From: JAWLGJ01 sp041685145
GTDB taxonomy: Bacteria; Pseudomonadota; Alphaproteobacteria; Rhodospirillales; Magnetospirillaceae
Direction of reading: 5' to 3'
Assembly: GCA_041685145.1 (NCBI GenBank)
Contig: JAWLGJ010000005.1
Location: 36,465-100,464, forward strand
DNA length: 64,000 bases
The notes below the pieces were generated by a model that was not told the DNA's origin, did no database searches, and saw only the letters and a list, made by a program, of their open reading frames with translations. Positions within the stretch are counted from its first letter, which is position 1; every line of letters starts with the position of its first letter. Below are positions 1 through 7,369 of this stretch, piece after piece. Made by a program: the position numbers and the translations under genes.

Positions 1-2
1 TC

Positions 3-611
3 GAGGCGGCGGCGGAATGGCGCCGGGAGGGCGGCGGCCTGGCGGCGGGGCATTGCGAGGCGGCGGCGCTGACCACCCTGGGCCGCCACGCCGACGCGGC
101 GCGGCTGTTCCTGGACCTGGCGGCACGGGCGCCCGGCGACGGCCCGCGCGCCGAGGTGCTGGCGCAGGCGGCGCGGGCGTGGCTGCTGGCCGCGCGCCCC
201 GCCGACGCCCTGGAGGCCCTGGACGGCGCCTTGGCGCTGCGTCCCGGGGATGCCGAACTGCTGATCGACCGCGCCTTCGCCCACGCCGCGCGGGACGACC
301 TCGACGCCGCCGTCGCCGACCTGGGCCGGGCGCTGCGCCAGGCCCCCAACCACGCCGACGCCCTGGCCTGGCGCGCCCACGCCCAGCGCCGCCTGGGCAA
401 TCGCGGGGCGGCCGAGATCGACGTCGAGCGGGCGCTGGCGGTGGCGCCCGAGCACCCGCTGGCGCTGCTGGAACGCGGGCGGCTGGCGCGCCTCGCCGGG
501 CGGGTGGCGGCGGCGCACGCCGACTGGCGCCGCGTGCTGGCGGTCGCGCCGAACACACCCGAGGCGGCGCAGGCCGCCGCCAGTCTCAAGGAGGATGGAG
601 CCGAGCCGTGA
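3..611 (+). CDS. TPR-repeat protein, 5' end outside the window
   Basis: The reading frame is open from the first bases, so the start lies upstream of the window; about 202 residues are visible. The sequence is Ala/Leu/Arg-rich and made of paired helices with the tetratricopeptide spacing. Examples are the segments beginning AWLLAARPADALEALDGAL, AFAHAARDDLDAAVADLGRA and AHAQRRLGNRGAAEIDVERA, each followed by a Pro-containing turn such as LRPGD, APNH or APEH. TPR arrays mediate protein-protein contact; no catalytic domain is visible in this part. The stop codon overlaps the GTG start of the next gene, so the two are probably co-translated. The partner and cellular role are unknown. Confidence 0.75.
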   Translation, partial: EAAAEWRREGGGLAAGHCEAAALTTLGRHADAARLFLDLAARAPGDGPRAEVLAQAARAWLLAARPADALEALDGALALRPGDAELLIDRAFAHAARDDLDAAVADLGRALRQAPNHADALAWRAHAQRRLGNRGAAEIDVERALAVAPEHPLALLERGRLARLAGRVAAAHADWRRVLAVAPNTPEAAQAAASLKEDGAEP

Positions 612-1054
612 CCAGCGACGAACAGCCCGCCTATCGCATCGCCCCCGGCAGTTTCGTGCGCGCCGAGATCGACGGCCACGAGGCCGTCTGCCTGAAGGTG
701 GAGCGGCTGGGGCGCGATTTCGTCAACCATTATCTGGTGCCGCTCGACCCGCTGCCCGGCCCGCGCGAGGCGCTGATGCTGCGCTATGTCGACCCCGCCG
801 AGCCGCTGGCGCCGTGCGACGAGCCCCTGGATTTGCTGGTCGAGCCGATGGCGGACGCGCCGGCGGCGGTGGGAACGGTGCTGCGCAACGCCCGCGGCCT
901 GTTCCTCAAGGTCCACGACACCCCCAACACCGGGCGCAGCTTCGCCTATGTCGAACTGGCCACCGGCATGGTCGCCGGCCGCCAGGAGCGCGGGGTGGCG
1001 GGCGTGTTGCGCTGGCGCCTCGCCCGGGGCGTCGAATCGCAAGATGTTGTGTGA
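608..1054 (+). CDS. Conserved-looking hypothetical protein
   Basis: A 148-residue protein with a GTG start that overlaps the stop of the TPR gene (GTGA), chosen because of this coupling. I do not recognise the family. It has no signal peptide or membrane segment and reads as a compact soluble alpha/beta domain. Clear features are GSFVRAEIDGHEAVCLKVER near the N-terminus and KVHDTPNTGRSFAYVELATG near residue 105. Codon use matches the neighbours, so it is very probably a real gene. It is likely co-expressed with the TPR protein and could be its partner, but that is inference from the overlap only. Confidence 0.7.
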   Translation: MTSDEQPAYRIAPGSFVRAEIDGHEAVCLKVERLGRDFVNHYLVPLDPLPGPREALMLRYVDPAEPLAPCDEPLDLLVEPMADAPAAVGTVLRNARGLFLKVHDTPNTGRSFAYVELATGMVAGRQERGVAGVLRWRLARGVESQDVV

Positions 1055-1230
1055 CGTTTTCTTTGCACACGCAAATAAAGCTACCAACGCCGCCGGTAAA
1101 GGACTAGTCTGAAGGCGGATCAGGCAAAGGGGGAGCGCCAGACGCGTGCCGCACATCGCCCGCCAGTGCCCGGCCATCGCGCCGCCCACTCTCCGGCACC
1201 GCCGCCCCCGTCCTGCCGCCTGTGCATCGA

Positions 1231-1255
1231 GCCTCCCGCCGTGGGGGCTTTTTTT
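1231..1255 (+). terminator. Rho-independent terminator or attenuator in front of phoH-like gene
   Basis: GCCTCC pairs with GGGGGC across a six-base loop (1231-1248, with one T-G pair) and is followed by seven T residues. It lies about 180 bases after the preceding stop codon and 37 bases before the PhoH start. It could end the upstream transcript, end a small RNA encoded in 1055-1255, or attenuate phoH. The rest of 1055-1291 shows no coding potential. Confidence 0.6.
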
Positions 1256-1291
1256 GTGTTCGTACCGCCGCCACCAGCGAGGGAGACCGTC

Positions 1292-2014
1292 ATGGGCAAG
1301 CGCGCCGCACGTCACGCCGCCGTCGTCGACAACGTCGTCCGTCCGCTGGAGGCGGGCTGGGATCCGCTGGGCGACCATCACCGCGACCAGAAATACATCC
1401 GCCATGTCCGCCCGCGCAGCGAGAACCAGCGCCGCCTGCTGGAGGCGCTGGCGGCGCACCATCTGACCCTGGCGCTGGGCCCGGCGGGCACCGGCAAGAC
1501 CTATCTGGCCATCAGCGCCGCCGTCGAGGCGCTGGAGGAGGGCCGCGTCGCCCGCATCGTGCTGACGCGCCCGGCCATCGAGGCCGGCGAGCATCTGGGC
1601 TATCTGCCCGGCGACCTGCAGGAGAAGCTGGCCCCCTATCTGCGCCCGCTCTACGACGCCCTGTCCGACCGCCTGGGCGGCAAGCGGCTGAGGGCCCGGC
1701 TGGGCGACGGCAGCATCGAGATCGCCCCCGTCGCCTATATGCGCGGGCGCACGCTGAACAACGCCTTCGTGGTCATCGACGAGGCGCAAAACTGCACCTA
1801 TTCACAGCTCAAGATGCTGCTGACGCGGTTGGGCTGGCACGCGACGATGGTGCTGACCGGCGACCCCGACCAGACCGACCTGCTGCCCGGCGTCTCCGGC
1901 CTCGCCGACATCGCCCGGCGGCTGGAGGCGCTGGAGGCGGTCACGGTCATTCGCCTGGAGGAAGCCGACATCGTCCGCCACCCGCTGGTGGGCGAGATGC
2001 TGGGCGTGTTGTAG
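1292..2014 (+). CDS. PhoH family ATPase (short form)
   Basis: A 240-residue P-loop ATPase of the PhoH family. The Walker A motif LGPAGTGKTYLAI lies near residues 66-78 and the Walker B segment FVVIDEAQNC near residue 155. The family-typical LTRPAIEAGEHLGYLPGDL follows Walker A, and LLTRLGWHATMVLTGDPDQTDL covers the sensor region. The ATG at 1292 has a GGGAGA ribosome site seven bases upstream; in-frame ATGs further 5' lie beyond the hairpin and T-run. It lacks the extra N-terminal region of the longer PhoH/YbeZ proteins, and no ybeY gene is adjacent, so it is the stand-alone short type. PhoH proteins are thought to act in RNA metabolism or phosphate stress; the exact role is not established. 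Confidence 0.9.
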   Translation: MGKRAARHAAVVDNVVRPLEAGWDPLGDHHRDQKYIRHVRPRSENQRRLLEALAAHHLTLALGPAGTGKTYLAISAAVEALEEGRVARIVLTRPAIEAGEHLGYLPGDLQEKLAPYLRPLYDALSDRLGGKRLRARLGDGSIEIAPVAYMRGRTLNNAFVVIDEAQNCTYSQLKMLLTRLGWHATMVLTGDPDQTDLLPGVSGLADIARRLEALEAVTVIRLEEADIVRHPLVGEMLGVL

Positions 2015-2029
2015 GCGAAGGGGCGGCGC

Positions 2030-2623
2030 CTACCCCGCCCCCTCCAACACCGCCCGCACGCGGCGGCGCAGGTCCGGCAGCAGGTCGTCGTCGAACCAGG
2101 GATTCTTGCGCTGCCAGGCGGTGGTGCGCCAGCTGGGATGCGGCAGCGGAATGACGGCGGGGGCGTGGTCGCGCCAGTGGCGCACCGTCTCGGTCATGGT
2201 GCGGCGGCGGCGCCCGCCCAGGGCATGGGCCTGGGCGTGGGTGCCCACCAGCAGGGTCAGCCGCACGGCGGGCAGCGCCGCCAGCAGCGGCGGGTGCCAG
2301 CGCGGGGCGCATTCCGGGCGCGGCGGCAGGTCGCCGCCATTGGCGGCGCGGCCGGGATAGCAGAAGCCGGTGGGGATGATGGCGACGCGCCCCTCGTCAT
2401 AGAAGGTCGCCTCGTCGACGTCCAGCCACTGGCGCAGGCGCCGGCCCGAGGCGTCGTGCCAGGGGATGCCGGTCGCGTGCACCCGCGTCCCCGGCGCCTG
2501 GCCGACGATCAACAGCCGCGCGGTGGCGGCGGCGCGCAGCACCGGGCGCGGCCCCAGGGGCAGGTGCTCGGCGCACAGGCGGCAGGCCCGCACCTCCGCC
2601 AGCAGGGCGTCGAGGCCGCTCAC
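2030..2623 (-). CDS. Uracil-DNA glycosylase superfamily protein
   Basis: A 197-residue protein of the uracil-DNA glycosylase superfamily, which removes uracil from DNA in base-excision repair. The UDG fold is marked by GQAPGTR (residues 41-47), the DASGRRLRQWL segment, and LPHPSWRTT containing the HPS motif (162-164). Cys14 and Cys17 (CRLC), together with Cys88 and Cys105, could ligand the iron-sulfur cluster usual in this branch. The GTG start at 2623 overlaps the stop of the HAD phosphatase gene, so the two are coupled. It is distinct from the UdgX protein at 5130, giving two UDG-fold proteins in 4 kb. Activity on uracil is inferred from family membership. Confidence 0.85.
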   Translation of the reverse strand: MSGLDALLAEVRACRLCAEHLPLGPRPVLRAAATARLLIVGQAPGTRVHATGIPWHDASGRRLRQWLDVDEATFYDEGRVAIIPTGFCYPGRAANGGDLPPRPECAPRWHPPLLAALPAVRLTLLVGTHAQAHALGGRRRRTMTETVRHWRDHAPAVIPLPHPSWRTTAWQRKNPWFDDDLLPDLRRRVRAVLEGAG

Positions 2624-3345
2624 GGCGCCGGCGCCGTCCTCCCCGCGGCGCCGTGCAGCGCCCGCAGCCGGTCCAGCCGCAGGCCCGCCAAGTTGTCCAG
2701 CACCGCCAGCGCGCCGTCGAATTCCTCGCCGGCGGTGTAGGTGCTGGGGGTGACCAGCGTCGGCAAACCGGCGGCGACGGCGGCCTCCAGGCCGATGCGG
2801 GCGTCCTCGACGGCGACGCAGTCGCGGGCGGGCACCTCCAGGCGCTCCAGCACCACCTCATAGACATCGGGCGCCGGCTTCTTGTGGGTGGCGTCCTCGC
2901 CGGCGGCGATGGCGGCGAACCAGGCGCGGGCGCCGTCGGGGAAGCTCTTGGTCAGCAGCATGTCGACGTTGGAGCGGCTGGTGGTGGTGGCCAGCGCCAG
3001 CGCCAGCCCCGCTTGCCGCGCCTCCTCCATCAGGCGCAGCACGCCGGGGCGCAGGGGCAGGCCGTCCTCGGCGATCATCCTTTGATAGCGCGCCGTCTTG
3101 TCGGCGTGCAGCGTCGCGATGCGCTCGTCGTCCCACTGCGGCGCGCTGGCGGGCATCGCGTTGTCGATGAAGTGGCGCAGGCGTTCGCGGCCGCCGCCGA
3201 CATGCAGCAGCTCGGCATAGCGCTCGCGGTCCCAGCGCCAGTCGAGGCCGGCGGCGGCGAAGGCGTCGTTGAAGGCGGCGCGGTGGGCCTCCTCGGTCTC
3301 CGCCAGGGTGCCGTCGACGTCGAAGATCAGGGCCTTCAGGGTCAC
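2620..3345 (-). CDS. HAD-superfamily phosphatase, CbbY-like
   Basis: A HAD hydrolase of about 241 residues. The nucleophile motif DVDGTLAETEEAHRAAFN at the N-terminus is the form seen in CbbY sugar-phosphate phosphatases, which act on compounds such as xylulose-1,5-bisphosphate. The remaining HAD motifs are ALATTTSRSNV (motif II), KKPAPDVYE (motif III lysine) and VAVEDARIGLEAA (motif IV). The GTG at 3345 is chosen because it gives the family-typical N-terminus VTLKALIFDVDG; an ATG at 3375 would overlap the preceding gene by 26 bases. It starts five bases after the YjbQ-like stop and overlaps the UDG gene, so all are probably one transcript. No Calvin-cycle gene is nearby, so the substrate is open. 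Confidence 0.85.
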   Translation of the reverse strand: MTLKALIFDVDGTLAETEEAHRAAFNDAFAAAGLDWRWDRERYAELLHVGGGRERLRHFIDNAMPASAPQWDDERIATLHADKTARYQRMIAEDGLPLRPGVLRLMEEARQAGLALALATTTSRSNVDMLLTKSFPDGARAWFAAIAAGEDATHKKPAPDVYEVVLERLEVPARDCVAVEDARIGLEAAVAAGLPTLVTPSTYTAGEEFDGALAVLDNLAGLRLDRLRALHGAAGRTAPAP

Positions 3346-3349
3346 GCCT

Positions 3350-3724
3350 TCACTCGCCGATGAGGTGGACGACAATGCGGCGCGTCTGCGGCGTGTCGCG
3401 TTCCTCGAACAAGAACACCCCCTGGCGCGCGCCCAGCGCCATTCTGCCCCCTTGCACCGGGATGCTCAACTGCGTCCCGTAAAGCAGCGGCGCGCGCGGC
3501 ACCGGCGGCGCCTCGATGCCCTCGATGTCGCGGAAGAAGCTGTGCAGGTCGTCGCGGTCGCGACTCTGGCGGATGGTCAGGGCCGCCAGCACATGCTGCA
3601 CCAGCAGGTGCACGACGCCGATGGCGATGCCCTGCCGGCCGATCCAGGCGTCGACGGGCTCGGTGAGGGGATGATGCCCCTGGCGGTCGGTGTGAAGGAT
3701 AAGGACGTCCTGCGCCTGCCTCAT
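3350..3724 (-). CDS. YjbQ/UPF0047-like protein, apparently lacking core residues
   Basis: A 124-residue protein whose C-terminal half matches the YjbQ (UPF0047) family: YGTQLSIPVQGGRMALGARQ, then GVFLFEERDTP, then RRIVVHLIGE at the end. The N-terminal half keeps the GVVHLLVQH strand. The normal HTSA-N-E-N-ADPDV stretch is replaced by HVLAALTIRQSRDRDD, and the central segment that normally carries a conserved His and a D-x-PAH-x-K motif is missing or rewritten. Intact family members have been reported to have weak thiamine-phosphate synthase activity; this copy may be non-catalytic. Other copies may exist outside the window. It starts 41 bases after panD on the same strand and is probably in its operon. 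Confidence 0.7.
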   Translation of the reverse strand: MRQAQDVLILHTDRQGHHPLTEPVDAWIGRQGIAIGVVHLLVQHVLAALTIRQSRDRDDLHSFFRDIEGIEAPPVPRAPLLYGTQLSIPVQGGRMALGARQGVFLFEERDTPQTRRIVVHLIGE

Positions 3725-3765
3725 CCGATGGATATAAGGCGCCGCCCCGGCGGGCGGTAGCGGGC

Positions 3766-4305
3766 TCAGAGCGAGAAATGCGCGTCGACGAAGGCGTCGA
3801 TCTCGGCCTCGCTCCAGCCCTTGGCGGCCAGGTCGGCGCGCACGGCGGCGACGTCGACATTGGGCCAGGTGTGGCAGACCTCCTCGGTCTGGCGCTCCTC
3901 GTCGAGGATGCGGAAGTCGAAGGCGCGGGCCTCGCTGCGGAAAACGTCGTAGCGCAGCACCTGGTCGACCTGGTTGTCGGGCAGGAAGGTGAGGATGCGT
4001 GGCTTCAGGTCGTACAGATCCTCGGGCCGGCACCAGTCGGCGGCGGCGATGATCAGCTCGTCGCCGGCCTGGCAGGTGCGCGCGGCGGCGCCGTTGAGCA
4101 CGCAGCAGCGCGACCCCGGCGTGCCGAAGATGACATAGGTGCTGATGCGCGCCCCGGAACTCTTGTTCCAGATGTCGACGAATTCCAGCGGATAGATGCC
4201 GGCCTGCGCGCAGTGCTCGGGGTCGAGGGTGATGGAGCCGTGATAGTTGAGGTCGGCCGCCGTCACCCGGATGCCGTGCAGCTTGGCACGGATCACTTTC
4301 ATCAT
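3766..4305 (-). CDS. panD: Aspartate 1-decarboxylase with C-terminal extension
   Basis: PanD makes beta-alanine from aspartate for pantothenate and coenzyme A synthesis. Recognisable features are the N-terminal KAKLHGIRVTAADLNY-like strand (here KVIRAKLHGIRV), the self-cleavage site in NYHGSITLD where cleavage before Ser creates the pyruvoyl cofactor, and CCVLNGAAARTCQAGDELII. At 179 residues it is much longer than the usual 120-140. The extra 60 or so residues (from about LYDLKPRILTF to the end) resemble no domain I know and end in DAHFSL. Two consecutive ATGs (4305, 4302) can serve as start, neither with a strong ribosome site. It is the first gene of a minus-strand run with the YjbQ-like and HAD genes. 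Confidence 0.85.
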   Translation of the reverse strand: MMKVIRAKLHGIRVTAADLNYHGSITLDPEHCAQAGIYPLEFVDIWNKSSGARISTYVIFGTPGSRCCVLNGAAARTCQAGDELIIAAADWCRPEDLYDLKPRILTFLPDNQVDQVLRYDVFRSEARAFDFRILDEERQTEEVCHTWPNVDVAAVRADLAAKGWSEAEIDAFVDAHFSL

Positions 4306-4393
4306 GGCACGGTCCGTTTCAGGTGCTGGGCCTCCTGCTAAAGCAGCGGCGCGGCGGCGGCAAGGGTTTTTTGCGCCGCACCAACGGCCGCCG

Positions 4394-5050
4394 TCAGGGC
4401 ATGGCCACGCGCCGCCACCACTCCGCCGCCTCGGCGGCGGTCCAGGCGGGGCCGTGGCCGGAGAACAGCGTCGTCTCGCCCGGCACGTCCTCAAGGAAGC
4501 GGGTGATCGACGCCACCAGCGCCGGCCCGTCGCCCCCCGGCAGGTCGGTGCGCCCGACGCCGTGGTTGAACAGCGTGTCGCCGGTCAGCGCGAAGCCGGG
4601 AAAAACATAGCACACCCCGCCCGGCGTGTGCCCGGGGGTGTGCACCACCCGCACCGGCACCCCGCCCAGCGCCAGGGACGGCGTGCCCTCGAAATAGTCG
4701 CAGGCGCCCGGCGCCTGCACCCGCACCCCCATCAGCGAGGCGGCGATGCGCTCGGCGCCCTCGATGACCGGGCGCTCGTCGGCGTGGGCGAGGCAGGGCA
4801 CCCCCAGCGCCCGCTGGACGGCGTCGGCGGCGCCGATGTGGTCGGGGTGGCCGTGGGTGAGCCAGATCGCCGCCACCCCGCCGCCGGCGGCCTCGGCCGC
4901 GGCCAGGATGCGTTCGGCGTCGCCGCCGGGATCGACGATCACCTGCGCGCCGCTGGGCCGATGGCGGACCAGATAGCAGTTCTGGTACCAGGGCGGCGCC
5001 GTCACCACGACACCGACGTCGAAATTGCCGAAGGAAAAGCTTTCGTCCAT
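4394..5050 (-). CDS. MBL-fold metal-dependent hydrolase (glyoxalase II-like)
   Basis: A 218-residue metallo-beta-lactamase-fold hydrolase. The metal-binding motif THGHPDH is at residues 65-71, the second-shell histidine is in VVHTPGHTPGG (about 135-144), the bridging Asp is in ALTGDTLFNHGVG, and FSGHGP supplies the last His. The overall pattern is that of small YcbL/GloB-type thioesterases, which hydrolyse S-lactoylglutathione or related thioesters, but the substrate cannot be read from sequence. The start ATG at 5050 gives MDESFSFGNF, a natural N-terminus. It is divergent from the UdgX gene, with roughly 80 bases between the starts I prefer. Confidence 0.85.
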   Translation of the reverse strand: MDESFSFGNFDVGVVVTAPPWYQNCYLVRHRPSGAQVIVDPGGDAERILAAAEAAGGGVAAIWLTHGHPDHIGAADAVQRALGVPCLAHADERPVIEGAERIAASLMGVRVQAPGACDYFEGTPSLALGGVPVRVVHTPGHTPGGVCYVFPGFALTGDTLFNHGVGRTDLPGGDGPALVASITRFLEDVPGETTLFSGHGPAWTAAEAAEWWRRVAMP

Positions 5051-5129
5051 GCGGTCCCTGTGCGCTGTGTGCATTGCGCGCATGGCAGCATCTTTTGGCG
5101 CTCTCGACAAGGGCGGCGGGCGCCCCGAC

Positions 5130-5798
5130 ATGGCCTGCATGGCCGCGCGCAAGCCGCCCGACAGCGCCGAGCGCCTGTTGCCGCCTCCCGACCGCCGCGA
5201 TCTGGCGCATCTGCGCGCGGCGGCGGCGATCTGTGATGCCTGCCCGCTGCACGCCACCGGCAGCCAGACGGTGTTCGGCGAGGGCCCGGCCGACGCGGTC
5301 GCGGTGCTGGTGGGCGAGCAGCCCGGCGACGCCGAGGACATCGCCGGACGCCCCTTCGTCGGCCCCGCGGGCCGCCTGCTCGACGCCTGCCTGGCCGAGG
5401 CCGGCATCGACCGCCAGCGGGTATTCGTCACCAACGCCGTCAAGCATTTCAAGTGGGTGCCGCGCGGCAAGCGGCGCCTCCACGCCAAGCCCGGCAGCAT
5501 GGAGATACAGGCCTGCCGGCCCTGGCTGACCGCCGAGATCGCCGCCGTGAGCCCGACCGCCGTCGTCGCCCTGGGCGCCACCGCGGCCAAGGCGCTGCTG
5601 GGGCCGACCTTCAAGGTCAGCGAGCGGCGCGGCGAGCCGGTGGCGTCAAGCCTGGGGCCGTGGGTCGTCGCTACGGCGCACCCCTCCGCCGTGTTGCGCG
5701 TCCCCAACGCCGAACGCCGCCGCGCCGAACGGGCGCGGCTGGTCACCGACCTGCGCGGTGTCATGGAACTGCTGCGGTCGCCGCCGCACCGGCATTGA
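5130..5798 (+). CDS. udgX: UdgX-type uracil-DNA glycosylase
   Basis: A family-4-like glycosylase of the UdgX type. Diagnostic features, numbered from the start used here, are the Cys pair CDAC (35-38), GEQPGDAED (62-70), RPFVGPAGRLLD, TNAVKHFK (101-108), and the GKRRLH loop (113-118) whose histidine forms a covalent bond to the excised uracil site in characterised UdgX. A further Cys in QACRPW and the HPS motif (184-186) are present. UdgX traps uracil-DNA irreversibly and has been linked to DNA-damage tolerance in mycobacteria. Several in-frame ATGs exist (5025, 5049, 5082, 5130, 5139). I chose 5130 because it leaves room for a promoter opposite the MBL gene and matches the family length. Confidence 0.9.
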   Translation: MACMAARKPPDSAERLLPPPDRRDLAHLRAAAAICDACPLHATGSQTVFGEGPADAVAVLVGEQPGDAEDIAGRPFVGPAGRLLDACLAEAGIDRQRVFVTNAVKHFKWVPRGKRRLHAKPGSMEIQACRPWLTAEIAAVSPTAVVALGATAAKALLGPTFKVSERRGEPVASSLGPWVVATAHPSAVLRVPNAERRRAERARLVTDLRGVMELLRSPPHRH

Positions 5799-5851
5799 CG
5801 CCGGCGCCGCCGACGGCTTCCATAGCGGCAGTCGCGGCGAAGGGGGTGCGC

Positions 5852-7126
5852 GTGGGCCTGACCGAGATTCTGTTGGCGGTGAACCTGCTGTTGCTGGCGG
5901 TGGTTCTGGCGGCGGTGCTGCTGCGCGGCGCCGGGCTGTCGGCGCTGCGCCGCGACGTCGAGCGGCTGGAGCGCGGCCTGCGCGAGGACATGGGCGGCCA
6001 GGGCCGCCACCTGCGCGAGGAGGTCTCGGCCGGACTGGGCCGCTTCTCCGAAACCCTCACCCAGCACATGGGCCAGGTGTCGGAGCTGCAAGGCCGCCAG
6101 ATCGCCAAGCTGACCGAGAGCAACGAGCAGCGGCTGGAGGCCATGCGCCGCACCGTCGAGGAGCGCCTCGCCGCGCTCCAGCAGGACAACGCCGCCAAGC
6201 TCGACCAGATGCGCCAGACCGTCGACGAAAAGCTGCAAGGCACGCTGGAAAAGCGCCTGGGCGACTCCTTCCGCCTGGTCAGCGAGCGCCTGGAGCAAGT
6301 GCACAAGGGCCTGGGCGAGATGCAGAACCTCGCCAACGGCGTCGGCGACCTGAAGCGGGTGCTGACCAATGTCAAGACGCGCGGCACCTGGGGCGAAATC
6401 CAGCTCGGCAACCTGTTGGCGCAGGTGCTGACGCCCGAGCAGTTCCTCCCCAACGCCGCCACCAGCCCCGAAGGGCGCGAGCGGGTGGAGTTCGCCATCC
6501 GCCTGCCCGGCCGCGACGCCGGCGAGGGCGAGGTTTTGCTGCCCATCGACGCGAAGTTCCCGCGCGAGGACTACGAGCGCCTGCTGGAGGCGGCCGAGCG
6601 CGCCGACCCCGAGGCCGTCGAGGCGGCGGCGAAGCAGCTTGAGGCGCGGGTGCGAAAGGCCGCCGCCGACATCCGGGACAAATACGTCAACCCGCCCCAC
6701 ACCACCGATTTCGCGGTGATGTTCCTGCCCACCGAGGGCCTGTACGCCGAGGTGCTGCGCCGCCCCGGCCTGCTCGACCAGCTCCAGCGCGAGCAGCGGG
6801 TGGTGGTGGCGGGGCCGACGACGCTGGGGGCGCTGCTGAACAGCCTGCAGATGGGCTTCCGCACCCTGGCCATCCAGCGCCGCTCCAGCGAGGTGTGGGA
6901 ACTGCTGGGCGCGGTGAAGGGCGAGTTCGAGAAATACGGCGCCGTCCTCACCAAGGTGCAGAAAAAGCTGCACGAGGCGCAGCAGAGCGTCGAGGACGTG
7001 GCGCGGCGCAAGCGCGTCATCGACCGCAAGCTGCGCGGCGTCGAGGCGCTACCGGGCCCGCGGGCCGAGGGCCTGTTCGCCGCCGCCGACGACGAGCCGC
7101 CGCTGCCGGCGCCGGTCGACGACTGA
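5852..7126 (+). CDS. rmuC: DNA recombination protein RmuC
   Basis: A 424-residue RmuC protein, a predicted nuclease that limits recombination at inverted repeats. One N-terminal transmembrane helix (about residues 3-24) is followed by a long coiled coil (about 30-150) with repeated EERLAAL and DEKLQ heptads. The RmuC domain then carries TRGTWGEIQLGNLL, LPIDAKFPREDYERLL, YVNPPHTTDFAVMFLPTEGL and VVAGPTTLGALLNSLQMGF. The GTG at 5852 has an AAGGGG ribosome site six bases upstream and gives a membrane anchor immediately at the N-terminus; a second GTG lies at 5846. It is 53 bases after udgX, so a DNA-repair operon is plausible. The 3' side is closed by the repeat array. Confidence 0.92.
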   Translation: MGLTEILLAVNLLLLAVVLAAVLLRGAGLSALRRDVERLERGLREDMGGQGRHLREEVSAGLGRFSETLTQHMGQVSELQGRQIAKLTESNEQRLEAMRRTVEERLAALQQDNAAKLDQMRQTVDEKLQGTLEKRLGDSFRLVSERLEQVHKGLGEMQNLANGVGDLKRVLTNVKTRGTWGEIQLGNLLAQVLTPEQFLPNAATSPEGRERVEFAIRLPGRDAGEGEVLLPIDAKFPREDYERLLEAAERADPEAVEAAAKQLEARVRKAAADIRDKYVNPPHTTDFAVMFLPTEGLYAEVLRRPGLLDQLQREQRVVVAGPTTLGALLNSLQMGFRTLAIQRRSSEVWELLGAVKGEFEKYGAVLTKVQKKLHEAQQSVEDVARRKRVIDRKLRGVEALPGPRAEGLFAAADDEPPLPAPVDD

Positions 7127-7157
7127 GCGTGAGACGCGCCGATGCGCTCACGCTCCA

Positions 7158-7351
7158 GCCGCCATTAAGGCGGCGGCCAAGCGAGCGGAGCGAGTGCCCG
7201 GCGAGGGCACACCAAAGATTCACCGCCGTTGAGGCGGCGGCCAAGCGAGCGGAGCGAGCGCCCGGCGAGGGCACATGAAGACTCACCGCCATTAAGGCGG
7301 CGGCCAAGCGAGCGGAGCGAGCGCCCGGCGAGGGCACATGCCCGGCGAGGG
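7158..7351 (+). repeat. Array of three and a part copies of a two-hairpin repeat
   Basis: Each unit has a first hairpin CCGCC-(A/G)TT(A/G)A-GGCGG, a linker CGGCCAAGCGAGCGGAGCGA, and a second hairpin built on GCCC-GGCGA-GGGC; in the first copy this extends to GTGCCC/GGGCAC. Copies run at about 7158-7211, 7223-7275 and 7285-7338, spaced 63-64 bases apart, with a fragment at 7339-7351. The array fills the gap between the convergent genes rmuC and arsC. The same unit occurs inverted at 13732-13974 and 16999-17053, and again at the window end. Confidence 0.9.
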
Positions 7352-7369
7352 TAGAACAACGGCCCGCCC

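Noticed and set aside
2620..3345. Naming the HAD protein cbbY
   Set aside because: The N-terminal motif fits, but no RuBisCO or Calvin-cycle gene is nearby and related phosphatases act on other sugar phosphates.
3350..3724. Calling the YjbQ-like gene a pseudogene
   Set aside because: The frame is open, the ends are intact, and the spacing to panD and the HAD gene is tight, so a diverged functional protein is as likely as decay.
4394..6973. Very long minus-strand frame of 859 codons covering udgX and rmuC
   Set aside because: Only the first-described 218 residues (MBL hydrolase, from 5050) have a real protein pattern. The rest is antisense to udgX and rmuC, with the Leu/Gln/Gly-rich composition typical of shadow frames in GC-rich DNA.
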